A DNA stretch of 35,212 nucleotides from assembly GCA_944376265.1 (NCBI GenBank), contig CALWCD010000019.1, positions 1 to 35,212 of the forward strand, read 5' to 3'. The stretch comes from an uncultured Clostridia bacterium (GTDB lineage: Bacteria; Bacillota; Clostridia; Oscillospirales; Acutalibacteraceae). Each line of letters begins with the position of its first letter. Position 1 is the stretch's first letter. Below are positions 7,484 through 16,240 of this stretch, piece after piece. The translations under genes and the position numbers were made by a program. Under the pieces are notes generated by a model. The model was not told where the DNA came from, searched no databases, and was given only the letters and a program-made list of their open reading frames with translations.

Positions 7484-8839
7484 TTACCGGTGCTCCCAGG
7501 AGGCCTCGTAGGGGTTGTGTCCCGGGGAAGCGGGCTCCGGCAGGCCGGCGATGGCGCACACCAGCGCCTCTCCCGTATTGCCCACCCGGACCACCGGCAC
7601 TCCCAGCTCGTTGGAAAGCTCCTGGGTGGTCATGTCGTCCAGGAACACGTCCTCCCCTGCCCGGAGCATATTGGAGGAGAGCAGCACCTGGTCGCCCAGG
7701 TCCCGGCCTTTCAGGTTTTTTAACACATCCTGGCCGGTGAGCAGCCCGGTGACGTTCACCGTGCCGCCGAAAAAGTCGTTGTGCACCGGCAGCAGTTCTA
7801 TACTGTAATTATGACATCTCTCCCGCAATCCGTCAAGAAGCTGGTTGAGGAACTGATAGCAGCCTTCCCCGGTGGGGATGGTGACTTTCCGGGGAACATC
7901 CGGCAGCTCCAGGTCCTCCAGGGCCCAGTCGAACTCGTCCTGGAGGTTCCGCAGCATTCCCACCCCGTTTTCGATCTGAGGGAAGTCCTCGTAAAATTCC
8001 AGGGGCGGGATGGGCCGGCCTGCCAGCAGGTACAGCTCGTCGGAGCCGTACACGGTCCGGGAGCCCCGCTCCTTCTTCCAGCTCTCCCCCCACCGTTCCA
8101 GGATCTCCAGCACCTCCCCGGCGGTCTGCCGGTTGTAGGGCACTAAGGGATAAAGCCCCTCCCGGTAGCGGGTCAGGCCCACAGGGACACAGGCCACGCT
8201 CAACAGCCCCTCTCCCAGGGACCAGAGCTTTTTCAGGGAAAATTCCAGTGCCGGGCCGTCGTTGACCCCGGGGCACAGGACGATCTGGCAGTTGAGCTTC
8301 ACCCCTCCCTCCGCCAGCCGGTACAGGTGGCGGAGAGACTCCCCGGCAAACCGGTTGTGCATCATCTTGCACCGCAGCTCCGGGTCCATGGTGTGGACCG
8401 ACACGTTGATGGGGCTGATGTGCATGGAGAGAATCCGGTCCACCTCCCGGTCGTCAATGTTGGTCAGGGTGATGTAGTTCCCGAACAGGAAAGAGAGCCG
8501 GTCGTCGTCGTCCTTGAAGTACAGGGTCTCCCGCATGCCGGGAGGGAGCTGGTCGATGAAGCAGAAAATGCACTTGTTCCGGCAGGAGCGCTGCTGGTCC
8601 ATCAGGTAGGTTTCAAACTCCAGGCCGATCTCCGCGTACTGGGGCTTTACCAGTTCCACCTCGTAGGGTTTTCCCCCTCGGGAAAGCTTCAGCCGCAGTT
8701 CCCGTTCCGTCTCCAGAAAGCGGTAGTCCAGCACGTCCACAATTTCCCTGCCGTTGATGGTCAGCAGCAGGTCCCCTGGCAGAATGCCCGCCCGCTGGGC
8801 CCGGCTCTTTTCCGCCACACCGTCAATTTTCACCGCCAT
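7484..8839 (-). CDS. DUF512 radical-SAM protein with N-terminal PDZ-like domain
   Basis: A Firmicutes-conserved putative iron-sulfur protein of 451 aa and unknown reaction. Residues about 1-65 form a PDZ-like segment (AEKSRAQRAGILPGDLLLTING). A radical-SAM core follows with CX3CX2C at Cys86, Cys90 and Cys93, then FIDQLPPGMR and DDDDRLSFLFGNYITLTN, and the rest is the DUF512 domain with PTGEGC and HNDFFGG. The start at 8839 is chosen because AAAGGGGAAA precedes it and homologues begin MAVKI; upstream in-frame sequence overlaps the rpmF terminator. In Clostridia the family often sits next to der, as here. The gene starts 37 bases after the rpmF terminator, and I find no clear promoter for it. 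Confidence 0.85.
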   Translation of the reverse strand: MAVKIDGVAEKSRAQRAGILPGDLLLTINGREIVDVLDYRFLETERELRLKLSRGGKPYEVELVKPQYAEIGLEFETYLMDQQRSCRNKCIFCFIDQLPPGMRETLYFKDDDDRLSFLFGNYITLTNIDDREVDRILSMHISPINVSVHTMDPELRCKMMHNRFAGESLRHLYRLAEGGVKLNCQIVLCPGVNDGPALEFSLKKLWSLGEGLLSVACVPVGLTRYREGLYPLVPYNRQTAGEVLEILERWGESWKKERGSRTVYGSDELYLLAGRPIPPLEFYEDFPQIENGVGMLRNLQDEFDWALEDLELPDVPRKVTIPTGEGCYQFLNQLLDGLRERCHNYSIELLPVHNDFFGGTVNVTGLLTGQDVLKNLKGRDLGDQVLLSSNMLRAGEDVFLDDMTTQELSNELGVPVVRVGNTGEALVCAIAGLPEPASPGHNPYEASWEHR

Positions 8840-8875
8840 GGCCGTTTCCCCTTTCTCCCGGCAGATTTCGCCGGT

Positions 8876-8912
8876 AAAAATAAAGAAGGGAGCGCTTTCC
8901 CCGCGTTCCCTT
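8876..8912 (-). terminator. Terminator downstream of rpmF
   Basis: On the minus strand AAGGGAACGC pairs with GCGCTCCCTT (one mismatch), followed by a T-rich run (CTTTATTTTTA), about 20 bases after the rpmF stop. Confidence 0.8.
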
Positions 8913-8932
8913 CTCACCACTGCCTGAAAAAT

Positions 8933-9115
8933 TTAAGCGTCCTTCTTCACAACGGCACGGCCATTGTAGTAGCCGCAGTTGCCGCAAACTCTGTGAGGTG
9001 TCTTGTACTCGCCGCACTGGGGGCATCTCATAAGAGCGGGAGCCTGGAGCTTCCACACATTGGAACGCCGCTTGTTCTGCCGCGCGCTGGATACTTTCCG
9101 CTTGGGTACTGCCAT
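8933..9115 (-). CDS. rpmF: 50S ribosomal protein L32
   Basis: A 60-aa ribosomal protein beginning [20 protein letters not shown], with a zinc ribbon from CPQC and CGNC. This is the Cys-containing (zinc-binding) form. The start has an excellent AAGGAGGTG site. It lies 113 bases downstream of yceD, the classic yceD-rpmF pairing, and is closed by a terminator. Confidence 0.98.
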   Translation of the reverse strand: MAVPKRKVSSARQNKRRSNVWKLQAPALMRCPQCGEYKTPHRVCGNCGYYNGRAVVKKDA

Positions 9116-9228
9116 GGGTGCACCTCCTTAATCTATCGAAGATGGTATTCTGCCGCAGAGTGTTCTCCACGGTCCAGTTTTCACAAAACGTCCGGCACAC
9201 TGGCCAAGACCGCTTTCCTTCGCCGCCT

Positions 9229-9720
9229 TTACAGCAGCTCCTGCAGGATGGCAAGCCTTGGGTCCACCGAGTTCCGCTGACAGCCGCAATCCCCTTGGTT
9301 CAGGTTCTTGCCGCACACGGGACACAGTCCCTTGCAGTCTGAGGAACAGAGGAACTTGCTGGGAAGATCCAACAGGATGTCCTCTGTCAGCAGCTGGTCA
9401 AGATCCAGCTGTTCATCGGGCACCACGACGAACGTGCCGTCGTTGTCCTCCTCGTCGCTGAGCTCCCGCACCAACACGTGGAACAGCTGAGTTTCCCGCT
9501 TTTGGGTGGTGGTTTCAAAGCAGCGGTCGCAGGGCATTGTCATGGTGTAGACAGCCTTGCCCGCCAGCTCCACGGAAGCGGCAGAGCCTTTCAGCTCTAT
9601 CTGGACTTTTGCCGGCGCACAAAACGGCTTGACACCGCCCAATTCCATACCGGAAAGGTCCAACTCGTATTCCAGCGTTTCGCTGTTGCCCAGAAAATAC
9701 TTTCTCAGATCGATGGTCAT
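9229..9720 (-). CDS. yceD: DUF177/YceD family protein
   Basis: A 163-aa member of the YceD (DUF177) family, linked in other bacteria and plants to accumulation of 23S rRNA; the mechanism is unknown. It has a beta-rich N-terminal region, the MPCDRCFE motif and an acidic stretch (ELSDEEDNDG). A C-terminal cysteine cluster (FLCSSDCKGLCPVCGKNLN, then GDCGC) suggests bound metal. ATG at 9720 has GAGGGAAAG upstream. It is the first gene of the yceD-rpmF operon, driven by a perfect-consensus promoter, which fits high expression of ribosomal genes. Confidence 0.92.
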   Translation of the reverse strand: MTIDLRKYFLGNSETLEYELDLSGMELGGVKPFCAPAKVQIELKGSAASVELAGKAVYTMTMPCDRCFETTTQKRETQLFHVLVRELSDEEDNDGTFVVVPDEQLDLDQLLTEDILLDLPSKFLCSSDCKGLCPVCGKNLNQGDCGCQRNSVDPRLAILQELL

Positions 9721-9747
9721 AGTCTTTCCCTCATGCCGTACTGATAT

Positions 9748-9776
9748 ATTATAATGAGGGAAATCGCCTTTGTCAA
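9748..9776 (-). promoter_or_regulatory. Consensus sigma-A promoter of yceD-rpmF
   Basis: On the minus strand, TTGACA (9771-9776), 17 bp, TATAAT (9748-9753): a perfect housekeeping promoter, with the -10 box about 27 bp before the yceD start codon. Confidence 0.92.
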
Positions 9777-9836
9777 GCTTTTTTCCGCCATTTTTGGCGC
9801 TTCCCTCCGTCTTTGGTCCTTCTCTCCAAACAGGGG

Positions 9837-9863
9837 AAAAGACGGCCCGAAAGCCGCCTTTTT
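9837..9863. terminator. Terminator after the small P-loop gene
   Basis: GGCGGC and GCCGTC (one G-U) form a stem around a TTTCGG loop; on the minus strand TTTT follows. T5 also follows on the plus side, so it may work both ways and insulate the yceD promoter. Confidence 0.7.
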
Positions 9864-9891
9864 CCAGGGAATATCCACATCAGGCTGGTTC

Positions 9892-10305
9892 TTATTTCGC
9901 CACATACTCCGCAACGGAAGCGGGAATGTCCTCGTCGGCAGCGGAGATGGAGAGCACAAAGTTCGCCTTGGACTCCTCGCAGAGGTGCTTCAGCTCCTCA
10001 ATGAGGGGCTCCAGCACTTCGGCGCCGGTGCCGGTGATCTTCAGGGTGGAATCCACGAAGATATCGGTGACGTCGTAGTTGCCGGCGCAGATGCCTGCCA
10101 GGAACCCGTACAGGCCCTTGCCGCCCTTTACGTCGTAGGCGTCGATGTCGATGAGGCGGGCGGTGTGGGAAATATCATAGGTCAGCTTCAAGCCCTTCTC
10201 CACCACAACCACGTTGCCGTTGGACTGAGCCACGGCAGCGTTGGCCAGGTCGATGAGTTTCTTGGTCTTGCCGGAGCCTTTTTTGCCAGTCAAAAGAGTG
10301 ATCAT
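9892..10305 (-). CDS. Small P-loop NTPase of unknown function (137 aa)
   Basis: Begins MITLLTGKKGSGKTKKLIDL, a Walker A motif at the very N-terminus, followed by a Walker B-like strand (VTDIFVDSTL). The C-terminal half is helix-strand with EELKHLCEESKANFVLSISA. The size and early P-loop suggest one minimal P-loop domain, such as a nucleotide kinase or thymidine-kinase-like fold, rather than a complete motor ATPase. Relatives in Clostridia are sometimes labelled PilT-like, but no pilus gene is nearby and I would not adopt that name. ATG at 10305 has GGAGAG about 11 nt upstream. It lies 68 bases downstream of pgi and ends at its own terminator, so it may share the pgi transcript. Confidence 0.75.
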   Translation of the reverse strand: MITLLTGKKGSGKTKKLIDLANAAVAQSNGNVVVVEKGLKLTYDISHTARLIDIDAYDVKGGKGLYGFLAGICAGNYDVTDIFVDSTLKITGTGAEVLEPLIEELKHLCEESKANFVLSISAADEDIPASVAEYVAK

Positions 10306-10373
10306 GAGTAACTACTCTCCTTTATTTTATATATGATTCCGCCCCAGGGGAGCGTGATCCACAGAGTGTTCCC

Positions 10374-11714
10374 TTAACGGGACAGGCGCTTCTCCAGCGC
10401 CGCCTTGGCTTCCTCGTAGCCGGGCTTGCCCAGCAGGGCGAACATATTCTTCTTGTAGCTTTCCACACCGGGCTGGTCAAAGGGGTTGACACCCAAAATG
10501 TAACCGGAAATGGCGCAGGCCTTCTCGAAGAAGTAAATCAGCTGGCCCAGGCTGTCCTCGGAGAAATCGGGGACATGGATGACCACGTTGGGCACGCCGC
10601 CGTCATTGTGAGCCAGCACGGTGCCCTCGAAGGCCTTTTCGTTGATAAACGCCATGGTGCGGCCTTCCAGATAGTTCAGGCCGTCCACGTCGGTGGGGTC
10701 GTTGCCCAGGGTGATCTCATGCTTGGGCTGGTCGATGAGCACCACCGTCTCGAACAGGGTGCGGCGGCCGTCCTGAATGTACTGGCCCAGGGAGTGGAGG
10801 TCGGTGGAGAAGACGACGGAGGCGGGGAACAGCCCCTTGTTGTCCTTGCCCTCGCTCTCGCCGTAGAGCTGCTTCCACCATTCGTTCATCATGGCGTAGC
10901 AGGGCTCGTAGCTGACCATAACCTCGGTGCATTTGCCCTTGTTGTAAAGGATGTTGCGGATGGCGGCGTACTTGTAGCAGTCGTTCTCCTCCACGCAGGG
11001 GGTGTTGTACTGCTGGGCTGCCTTGGCAGCGCCCGCCATCAAAGCGTCGATATCGGCGCCGGACACGGCAATGGGCAGCAGGCCCACAGCGGTGAGCACG
11101 GAGTAGCGGCCGCCCACGTCATCGGGCACCACGAAGGTCTCGTAGCCCTCTTCGTCGGCCAGGTGCTTCAAGGTGCCCCGGGCCTTGTCGGTGGTGCAGA
11201 AGATGCGCTCCCGGGCGCCTTCCTTGCCATACTTCTTTTCCAAAATCTCCCGGAACACACGGAAGGCAATGGCAGGCTCCGTGGTGGTGCCGGACTTGGA
11301 GATCATATTGATGGAGATATCTTTTCCCTCGCAGATGGACACCAGTTCCGCCAGGGCGGTGGAGCTGATGCTGTTGCCGGCGAAGTAAATGGCCGGGGTG
11401 TCTTTGCGCAGGTCGTTGTACTTGTCGGACTTCAAAAACTCAATGGCAGCCCGGGCGCCCAGATAGGAACCGCCGATGCCGATGACCACAAACACGTCGG
11501 AATTGCCCTGGATCTTTTTGGCCGCGGCCTTAATCCTCTGGAACTCCTCCTTGTCGTAGGCGCTGGGAAGATCCACCCAGCCCAAAAAGTCGTTGCCCAT
11601 TCCAGATTTGGACATGAGCACCTCGTGGGCCGTTTTCACCTGAGGCGCGATGGCCTCATACTCGTGCTGGGAAACAAATCCGTTCAGATAGCCGGCATCC
11701 AATTTCAGTGGCAT
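10374..11714 (-). CDS. pgi: Glucose-6-phosphate isomerase
   Basis: Interconverts glucose-6-phosphate and fructose-6-phosphate in glycolysis and gluconeogenesis. The 446-aa product shows [22 protein letters not shown] for phosphate binding, the signature [14 protein letters not shown], and [26 protein letters not shown] carrying active-site residues. The length matches the shorter Firmicutes form. ATG at 11714 is preceded by TAAGGAGG. It has its own promoter and a leader of about 115 nt with small GC-rich hairpins. The small P-loop gene follows. Confidence 0.97.
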   Translation of the reverse strand: MPLKLDAGYLNGFVSQHEYEAIAPQVKTAHEVLMSKSGMGNDFLGWVDLPSAYDKEEFQRIKAAAKKIQGNSDVFVVIGIGGSYLGARAAIEFLKSDKYNDLRKDTPAIYFAGNSISSTALAELVSICEGKDISINMISKSGTTTEPAIAFRVFREILEKKYGKEGARERIFCTTDKARGTLKHLADEEGYETFVVPDDVGGRYSVLTAVGLLPIAVSGADIDALMAGAAKAAQQYNTPCVEENDCYKYAAIRNILYNKGKCTEVMVSYEPCYAMMNEWWKQLYGESEGKDNKGLFPASVVFSTDLHSLGQYIQDGRRTLFETVVLIDQPKHEITLGNDPTDVDGLNYLEGRTMAFINEKAFEGTVLAHNDGGVPNVVIHVPDFSEDSLGQLIYFFEKACAISGYILGVNPFDQPGVESYKKNMFALLGKPGYEEAKAALEKRLSR

Positions 11715-11836
11715 TGCAATAACCTCCTTATTATGGTTCCCAGAGCGCCCTTCTGTTTCTGCCCGGAACCGGGAAAATTCCGAGGAACCCCGCTTAACCG
11801 CCCGCGGGGAAGAGGAGCGCCGTGCTTTGTGCTTCT

Positions 11837-11865
11837 ATTCTACAATAAGTTGAGGCAATTTGCAA
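11837..11865 (-). promoter_or_regulatory. Putative promoter of pgi
   Basis: On the minus strand TTGCAA (11860-11865), 17 bp, TAGAAT (11837-11842). The leader to the pgi ATG contains CCCCGC/GCGGGG and CCCG/CGGG hairpins. Confidence 0.6.
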
Positions 11866-11910
11866 GTTTGTACTGCACTCTTTCCAAAAAAGTTACAAAC
11901 CGGCCTTCCA

Positions 11911-13044
11911 TTATAGGGCAATCAGGGCATGGAGCAGGTACCAAAACCCAGAGAGGAAGGTCACCTCCTCCACAGATTCCCCGGCGGTGATGTCCACCTG
12001 AGCCAGGGTTTCCCCCTCCAGGCAGTACCGCAGGGTGCCGATCACATCCCCCTGGCAGATGGGCGCCGTCAGCTCCTTCCACTGGATCTCCGTTTCCACT
12101 TCCCCGGTCTGGGCGGCTTTCAGCAGCAGCCTGGGGCTTTCCCCCGCCTGGGCGGCCACGTCTGGCACCATTCCCCTGGCCACCGGCACCCGTTCCAGGG
12201 CGGGGGCTTCCGGCACCACCACTTTCCAGTTGGCAAACCCGTAGTCCAGCAGAGCGGCTGCGTCCTGGAACCGGTGGTCGGTGGAATCCGCCCCCAGCAC
12301 CACGGCGATGAGCTCCAGCCCCTCCCGCTCCGCTGTGGCGGTGATGCAGCTGCCCGCCTGGGAGGTGGTGCCCGTTTTCAGCCCGGTGATCCCCTGGTAG
12401 GTGCGGATCAGCTTGTTGGTGTTCACCAGCTGAGTCTCTCCCCCCCGCACGGAATCCATCCAGGTGAGGGTGTAGTCGAAGATCTTCTCGTGGGTCATCA
12501 GATCCCGGCTCATCAAGGCCACATCGTAGGCGCTGGTCACATGGCCCTCCTCGTCCAGGCCGTTGCAGTTTTGAAAGACGGTGTCCTTCATGCCCAGCTC
12601 CTGGGCCTTCTGGTTCATGGCGGACACAAAGGCCTCCTCGCTGCCGGAAACCGCTTCCGCCAGCACCACTGCCGCGTCATTGGCACTCATAATCACCGTG
12701 GCTTTGATCAAATCGTCCACGGACATGCTCTCCCCCTCCTCCAGCCAGATGTCCGACCCGCCCATGGAGGCGGCGTGGGCGGAAGCAGTGAGGGTCTGGT
12801 CCAGAGAGAGCCTTCCGTCATCGATGGCCTCCATCACCAGGCACAAGGTCATCACCTTGGTGATGGAAGCGCAGGACCGCACCTGGTGGGGGTCCTTCTC
12901 ATAGAGCACCTGGCCGGAAGAGGCCTCCATCACCACGGCGGAAGGGGCGGTAACGGAAAGCTCCTCGGCGCAGGCGGGAAATCCCTGCGCGGTTACGGCC
13001 ACGGCAAAAACGGCTGTCATAGCAAACGCCCGGATCTTTTTCAT
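11911..13044 (-). CDS. D-alanyl-D-alanine carboxypeptidase (DacF/PBP5-like)
   Basis: A serine D,D-carboxypeptidase that trims the terminal D-Ala of peptidoglycan stem peptides outside the membrane. The signal peptide MKKIRAFAMTAVFAVAVTAQ is followed by a likely cleavage after ACA at about residue 26. Active-site motifs are SITK at Ser60-Lys63, SAN at 120-122 and KTGT in GLKTGTTSQ. The C-terminal PBP5-C-like domain ends in a hydrophobic stretch (FWYLLHALIAL) that may tether the protein to the membrane. ATG at 13044 is preceded by AAAGGA; the upstream in-frame extension crosses the U32 terminator and is rejected. It is probably monocistronic, since a strong terminator lies just upstream. I see no clear promoter. 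Confidence 0.93.
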   Translation of the reverse strand: MKKIRAFAMTAVFAVAVTAQGFPACAEELSVTAPSAVVMEASSGQVLYEKDPHQVRSCASITKVMTLCLVMEAIDDGRLSLDQTLTASAHAASMGGSDIWLEEGESMSVDDLIKATVIMSANDAAVVLAEAVSGSEEAFVSAMNQKAQELGMKDTVFQNCNGLDEEGHVTSAYDVALMSRDLMTHEKIFDYTLTWMDSVRGGETQLVNTNKLIRTYQGITGLKTGTTSQAGSCITATAEREGLELIAVVLGADSTDHRFQDAAALLDYGFANWKVVVPEAPALERVPVARGMVPDVAAQAGESPRLLLKAAQTGEVETEIQWKELTAPICQGDVIGTLRYCLEGETLAQVDITAGESVEEVTFLSGFWYLLHALIAL

Positions 13045-13095
13045 AGGGGACCATCCTTTCTTTCCACTTACCCCATGAATATGCGGGAAAGAGAG

Positions 13096-13130
13096 AAAAA
13101 AATTCCGCCCACCCCTTGGGATGGACGGAA
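13096..13130 (-). terminator. Strong terminator closing the thyX-to-U32 operon
   Basis: A 12-bp stem TTCCGTCCATCC / GGGTGGGCGGAA (two G-U) with a CAAG loop followed by T7 on the minus strand, 13 bases after the U32 stop. Confidence 0.9.
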
Positions 13131-13142
13131 GGTGCCTCACCA

Positions 13143-14357
13143 TTATTTTTTGATCCGCAGATAGGCCCCGGGGGCCACTTGGGCGTCGGTTTTCCAGTAG
13201 ACCACCATCTCCGCGTGGGGGGCCACGGTAAGGGGTTCCCAGTCCTGGTTGTAGAGCTGGAAAAGCTCCGCGGTGAAGGGTTCCTTCCCCGGCTGGAGCA
13301 CGTCCACCACCTGGCCCTGGAAGAACCGGTTCCTCTGGCGCAGGCGCAGGCAGTTTCCTTCCCGGCCTTCGCAGACGGCCACCAGTTCATAGTTCCGGGC
13401 GTAATGGCTCCGGTCCGGTGTCTGCCCCGGCTCCCCGCCAAAGTAGAACCCATGGGAATAGGGCCGGTGGCTGATCTTCTCCGTCTCCTCCAGAATGGAA
13501 GCGGGCAGGGGCTCCCCCGGGTGTTCCCAGGCAAAGTCGATGGCCCGCCGGTAAGCGGCGGTGACGCAGGCCACGTAGTAGGCGGACTTGGCCCGGCCCT
13601 CGATCTTCAGGCTGGTGATGCCCGCGTCCACCATCTCGGGGATGTGGTCAATCATCCGCAGGTCGTTGGAGTTGAAGAGATAGGCCCCTTTCTCCTCCTG
13701 GACCAGGGTGAACTCCTCCCCCGGCCGCTGGACCTCCGTCAGGTGGTACTCCCAGCGGCAGGGCTGGGCGCACTCTCCCCGGTTGGCGTCCCGGCCGGTG
13801 AGGTAATTGGAGATGACGCACCTCCCGGAAAAGGACATGCACATGGCCCCGTGGACAAAGGCCTCCAGCTCCAGCCCGGGGTGGGTGTTCTCCCGGATGC
13901 CCCGGATCTCCGAGAGGGGCACCTCTCTTGCCAGCACCACCCGCTTGGCCCCCAGCTCCCAGCAGACCTGGGCGGCAGCGTAGTTGACAATGCCGGTCTG
14001 GGTGGAGATGTGCCGCTCCACCCGGGGCGCCACCCGCTTGGCCAGGGCCAGCACCCCCAGGTCGGAGATGATGAAGGCATCCACCCCCATGTCCTGACAG
14101 GCGGCAAGGAATCCGGGCAGCTCCTGAAACTCCTGGTTGCGGGGCAGGGTATTGCAGGTGACGTACACCTTCACCCCGTGTTTATGGCAGAAGGAAACCG
14201 CTTCCCCCAGCTCCTCCTCCCCGAAATTGGCAGGGGCGGAACGCATGCCGAAGCTTTTCCCCGCCAGGTATACCGCGTCCGCGCCGTAGCGCACCGCGGC
14301 TTCCAACCGCTCCCTGTCCCCCGCAGGGGCGAGCAGTTCCGGTTTTACTCCATTCAC
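13143..14357 (-). CDS. Peptidase U32 family protein (RlhA/TrhP-like)
   Basis: Annotated historically as a collagenase-like peptidase, but characterised bacterial members (RlhA, TrhP) act in prephenate-dependent RNA hydroxylation, and that role is more likely here. The 404-aa product starts MNGVKPELLAPAGDRERLEA and has the U32 signature EAFVHGAMCMSFSGRCVIS, followed by CAQPCRWEY. These four cysteines are consistent with an iron-sulfur site. GTG at 14357 has AAGGAGAG upstream and lies 10 nt after mltG ends, so the two are translationally close. The in-frame extension upstream to 14711 is out-of-frame mltG. It is the last gene of the operon. Whether it modifies tRNA or rRNA cannot be told from the sequence. 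Confidence 0.9.
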   Translation of the reverse strand: MNGVKPELLAPAGDRERLEAAVRYGADAVYLAGKSFGMRSAPANFGEEELGEAVSFCHKHGVKVYVTCNTLPRNQEFQELPGFLAACQDMGVDAFIISDLGVLALAKRVAPRVERHISTQTGIVNYAAAQVCWELGAKRVVLAREVPLSEIRGIRENTHPGLELEAFVHGAMCMSFSGRCVISNYLTGRDANRGECAQPCRWEYHLTEVQRPGEEFTLVQEEKGAYLFNSNDLRMIDHIPEMVDAGITSLKIEGRAKSAYYVACVTAAYRRAIDFAWEHPGEPLPASILEETEKISHRPYSHGFYFGGEPGQTPDRSHYARNYELVAVCEGREGNCLRLRQRNRFFQGQVVDVLQPGKEPFTAELFQLYNQDWEPLTVAPHAEMVVYWKTDAQVAPGAYLRIKK

Positions 14358-14367
14358 GTTGCTCTCC

Positions 14368-15642
14368 TTATGACAAGCCGGCCAGCTGCTTGTTGTACTC
14401 GTGGTCCTCCGCGTTGGTGGCGTAGTAGGCAGTGCCGTCCGCCGCGTGGCAGAAGTACAGGTAGCTGGAGGCGTCGCCCCTGGTATTGGGCTCCAGGGCA
14501 GCCTCAATGGCGTCCAGGCCCGGGTTGCAGATGGCTCCCGCAGGCAGGCCCTGGACCTGGTAAGTGTCGTAGTTGCCGTAGGACAGTGCGCCTGTTTCCG
14601 GCACATCCTCCGCCCGCTTGTAGGGGTAGTAGGTGGTGGAGTCGCACTCCAGCCGGTAAATGCCGTACTCCCCGCCGAAATCCAGCCGGTTGTGAAGCAC
14701 CGCGGAAACATCTCCCATATCGTTGACGTTGGCGGCCTCCCGCTGGATGATGGAGGCCATCACCACCACCTGGTCCAACGTCATGCCGGAAGAAGCGATC
14801 TTGTCCTCCAGGTCGCTGACCCGGTTCTTGAAGTTGGTGAGCAGCTTGCCCACTACAGAGCCGATCTCCTCCCCCTTGTAGAAGTCGTAGGTGTCGGGGA
14901 ACAGGTAGCCCTCCAGCTTGTAGTACCGGGCGGAGCCGTCGGCGATCTGATCGATGCCGTAGTAGTCGTCAAAGTCATTGGAATCGATGGCGGTGAGGAA
15001 ATCCTCTCCGGAGCACACCTCGTTCTCCTCCAGCAAGGCCGCCGCCTCCAGGGCGGTGGTGCCCTCCGGGAAGGTGACCGTCACCACTTCCTTGGTCTCG
15101 TTGCCGCCCTGCAGGGTGTTGATGATGTCCTCGTAGTCCATGTTGGTTTCCAGCTGGTAGGTGCCGGCCTCAAAATACTGCATATCCGCGGTGACGGAGC
15201 AGTAGATGTTGAAAAACTCCGGCTTGTCTATGGCTCCCGCCTCGTAGAGGATTCGGGCCAGCTCCTCGGAGGTGACTTCCTGAGGAATGGTCACCTCGGT
15301 GGTGCCCTCGGGACGGTTGGCGGCAAAGAAGTCGTTGGAGCCCTGGATCAGATAGCTTGCCAGGGTAAAGGACACCAGCAGCACCATGCACACCCACACC
15401 AGGGCGAACACCCGGCGGTTTTTCCGGGCCTTCAGCTTATCCCGCTTCTTGTGGGCTTTCCGTTCGGCGCGGCGCTCCTTCTCCGTAAGGTACGCCTTGT
15501 TGGCGGAATATTCCGGCCGGGGAGGCTGGCTCCTGCGCTCGGGCAGGTCCACGCTGCCTGTGGCCAAGTCCCGCTGGTCAATATTCAGCTTGAAGTTTCC
15601 CGTACCCCGGTTCTCGCCTCCGGGATTCTGTCCGTGATTCAT
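14368..15642 (-). CDS. mltG: Endolytic murein transglycosylase MltG
   Basis: Cleaves nascent glycan strands near the membrane and helps set their length. The 424-aa product has a charged cytoplasmic tail (residues 1-77, rich in Lys/Arg), one TM segment at about 78-99, a LysM-like region with VTIPQEVTSEELARILYEAG, and the YceG catalytic domain. That domain carries the conserved ASIIQREA (catalytic Glu), GLPAGAICNPG and YLYFCHAADG blocks. ATG at 15642 is chosen over a TTG two codons earlier because AAGGAAGG then has 6-nt spacing. It sits between the cyclo-ligase and U32 genes in one run. Confidence 0.95.
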   Translation of the reverse strand: MNHGQNPGGENRGTGNFKLNIDQRDLATGSVDLPERRSQPPRPEYSANKAYLTEKERRAERKAHKKRDKLKARKNRRVFALVWVCMVLLVSFTLASYLIQGSNDFFAANRPEGTTEVTIPQEVTSEELARILYEAGAIDKPEFFNIYCSVTADMQYFEAGTYQLETNMDYEDIINTLQGGNETKEVVTVTFPEGTTALEAAALLEENEVCSGEDFLTAIDSNDFDDYYGIDQIADGSARYYKLEGYLFPDTYDFYKGEEIGSVVGKLLTNFKNRVSDLEDKIASSGMTLDQVVVMASIIQREAANVNDMGDVSAVLHNRLDFGGEYGIYRLECDSTTYYPYKRAEDVPETGALSYGNYDTYQVQGLPAGAICNPGLDAIEAALEPNTRGDASSYLYFCHAADGTAYYATNAEDHEYNKQLAGLS

Positions 15643-15673
15643 ACGCAACCTTCCTTTCCGGGGGCCCGGTCCC

Positions 15674-16240
15674 TTAAAAGAGCCGGACCCCGCCTTCTGT
15701 CACCAAACAGGACACCTGCCGGTCATAGGGACCTCTGGGCAGCCTGGGGACCAGCAGGTCCCCGTAGCAAAGCCCCACGGTCCTCACAGAATGTCCCGCC
15801 AAAAAGCGGTCGTAATAGCCTTTCCCATAGCCCAGCCGAAACCCTTCCCGGTCGAAAGCCAGGCCCGGCACAAGGCACAGGGCGCCGGTCACATCCCCTG
15901 CCAAAGGGCAGCGCGCCGGGTCCGGCTCCCAAAGGCCGAACCTGCCGGGGACCAGCTCCTCCTGGGACGCCACCCGGTAAAAGGCCATGCTGCCTTCACC
16001 GTCCAGGCACCGGGGCGCGAAGGCCTTCTTTCCCTCTCTCAGGGCCAGGTCCAGCAGGGCCCAGGTATCCGGTTCGCTTCCCCCGCTCAGGTAGAACAGC
16101 ACCTGGTCCGCCTGCCGGTAGGCCTCTAACAACACCGCGGCTTCCCGGATCGCCTGGTCCAGCTGCTCCCGATGGGGCAGGGCGTTCCTTCGCGCCAGGA
16201 ACTCCCGGCGCAGGGCGGCTTTGGGACTTACGCCTCCCAC
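15674..16240 (-). CDS. 5-formyltetrahydrofolate cyclo-ligase
   Basis: ATP-dependent conversion of 5-formyl-THF to 5,10-methenyl-THF, returning stored folate to the one-carbon pool. The 188-aa product has the N-terminal KAALRREFLARRNAL block and the diagnostic GLAFDREGFRLGYGKGYYDRFLAG. The only usable start is GTG at 16240, which overlaps the end of the DJ-1 gene by 13 nt. No good Shine-Dalgarno is visible before it, which points to translational coupling. Its presence in the same run as thyX is sensible because ThyX consumes methylene-THF. Confidence 0.93.
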   Translation of the reverse strand: MGGVSPKAALRREFLARRNALPHREQLDQAIREAAVLLEAYRQADQVLFYLSGGSEPDTWALLDLALREGKKAFAPRCLDGEGSMAFYRVASQEELVPGRFGLWEPDPARCPLAGDVTGALCLVPGLAFDREGFRLGYGKGYYDRFLAGHSVRTVGLCYGDLLVPRLPRGPYDRQVSCLVTEGGVRLF

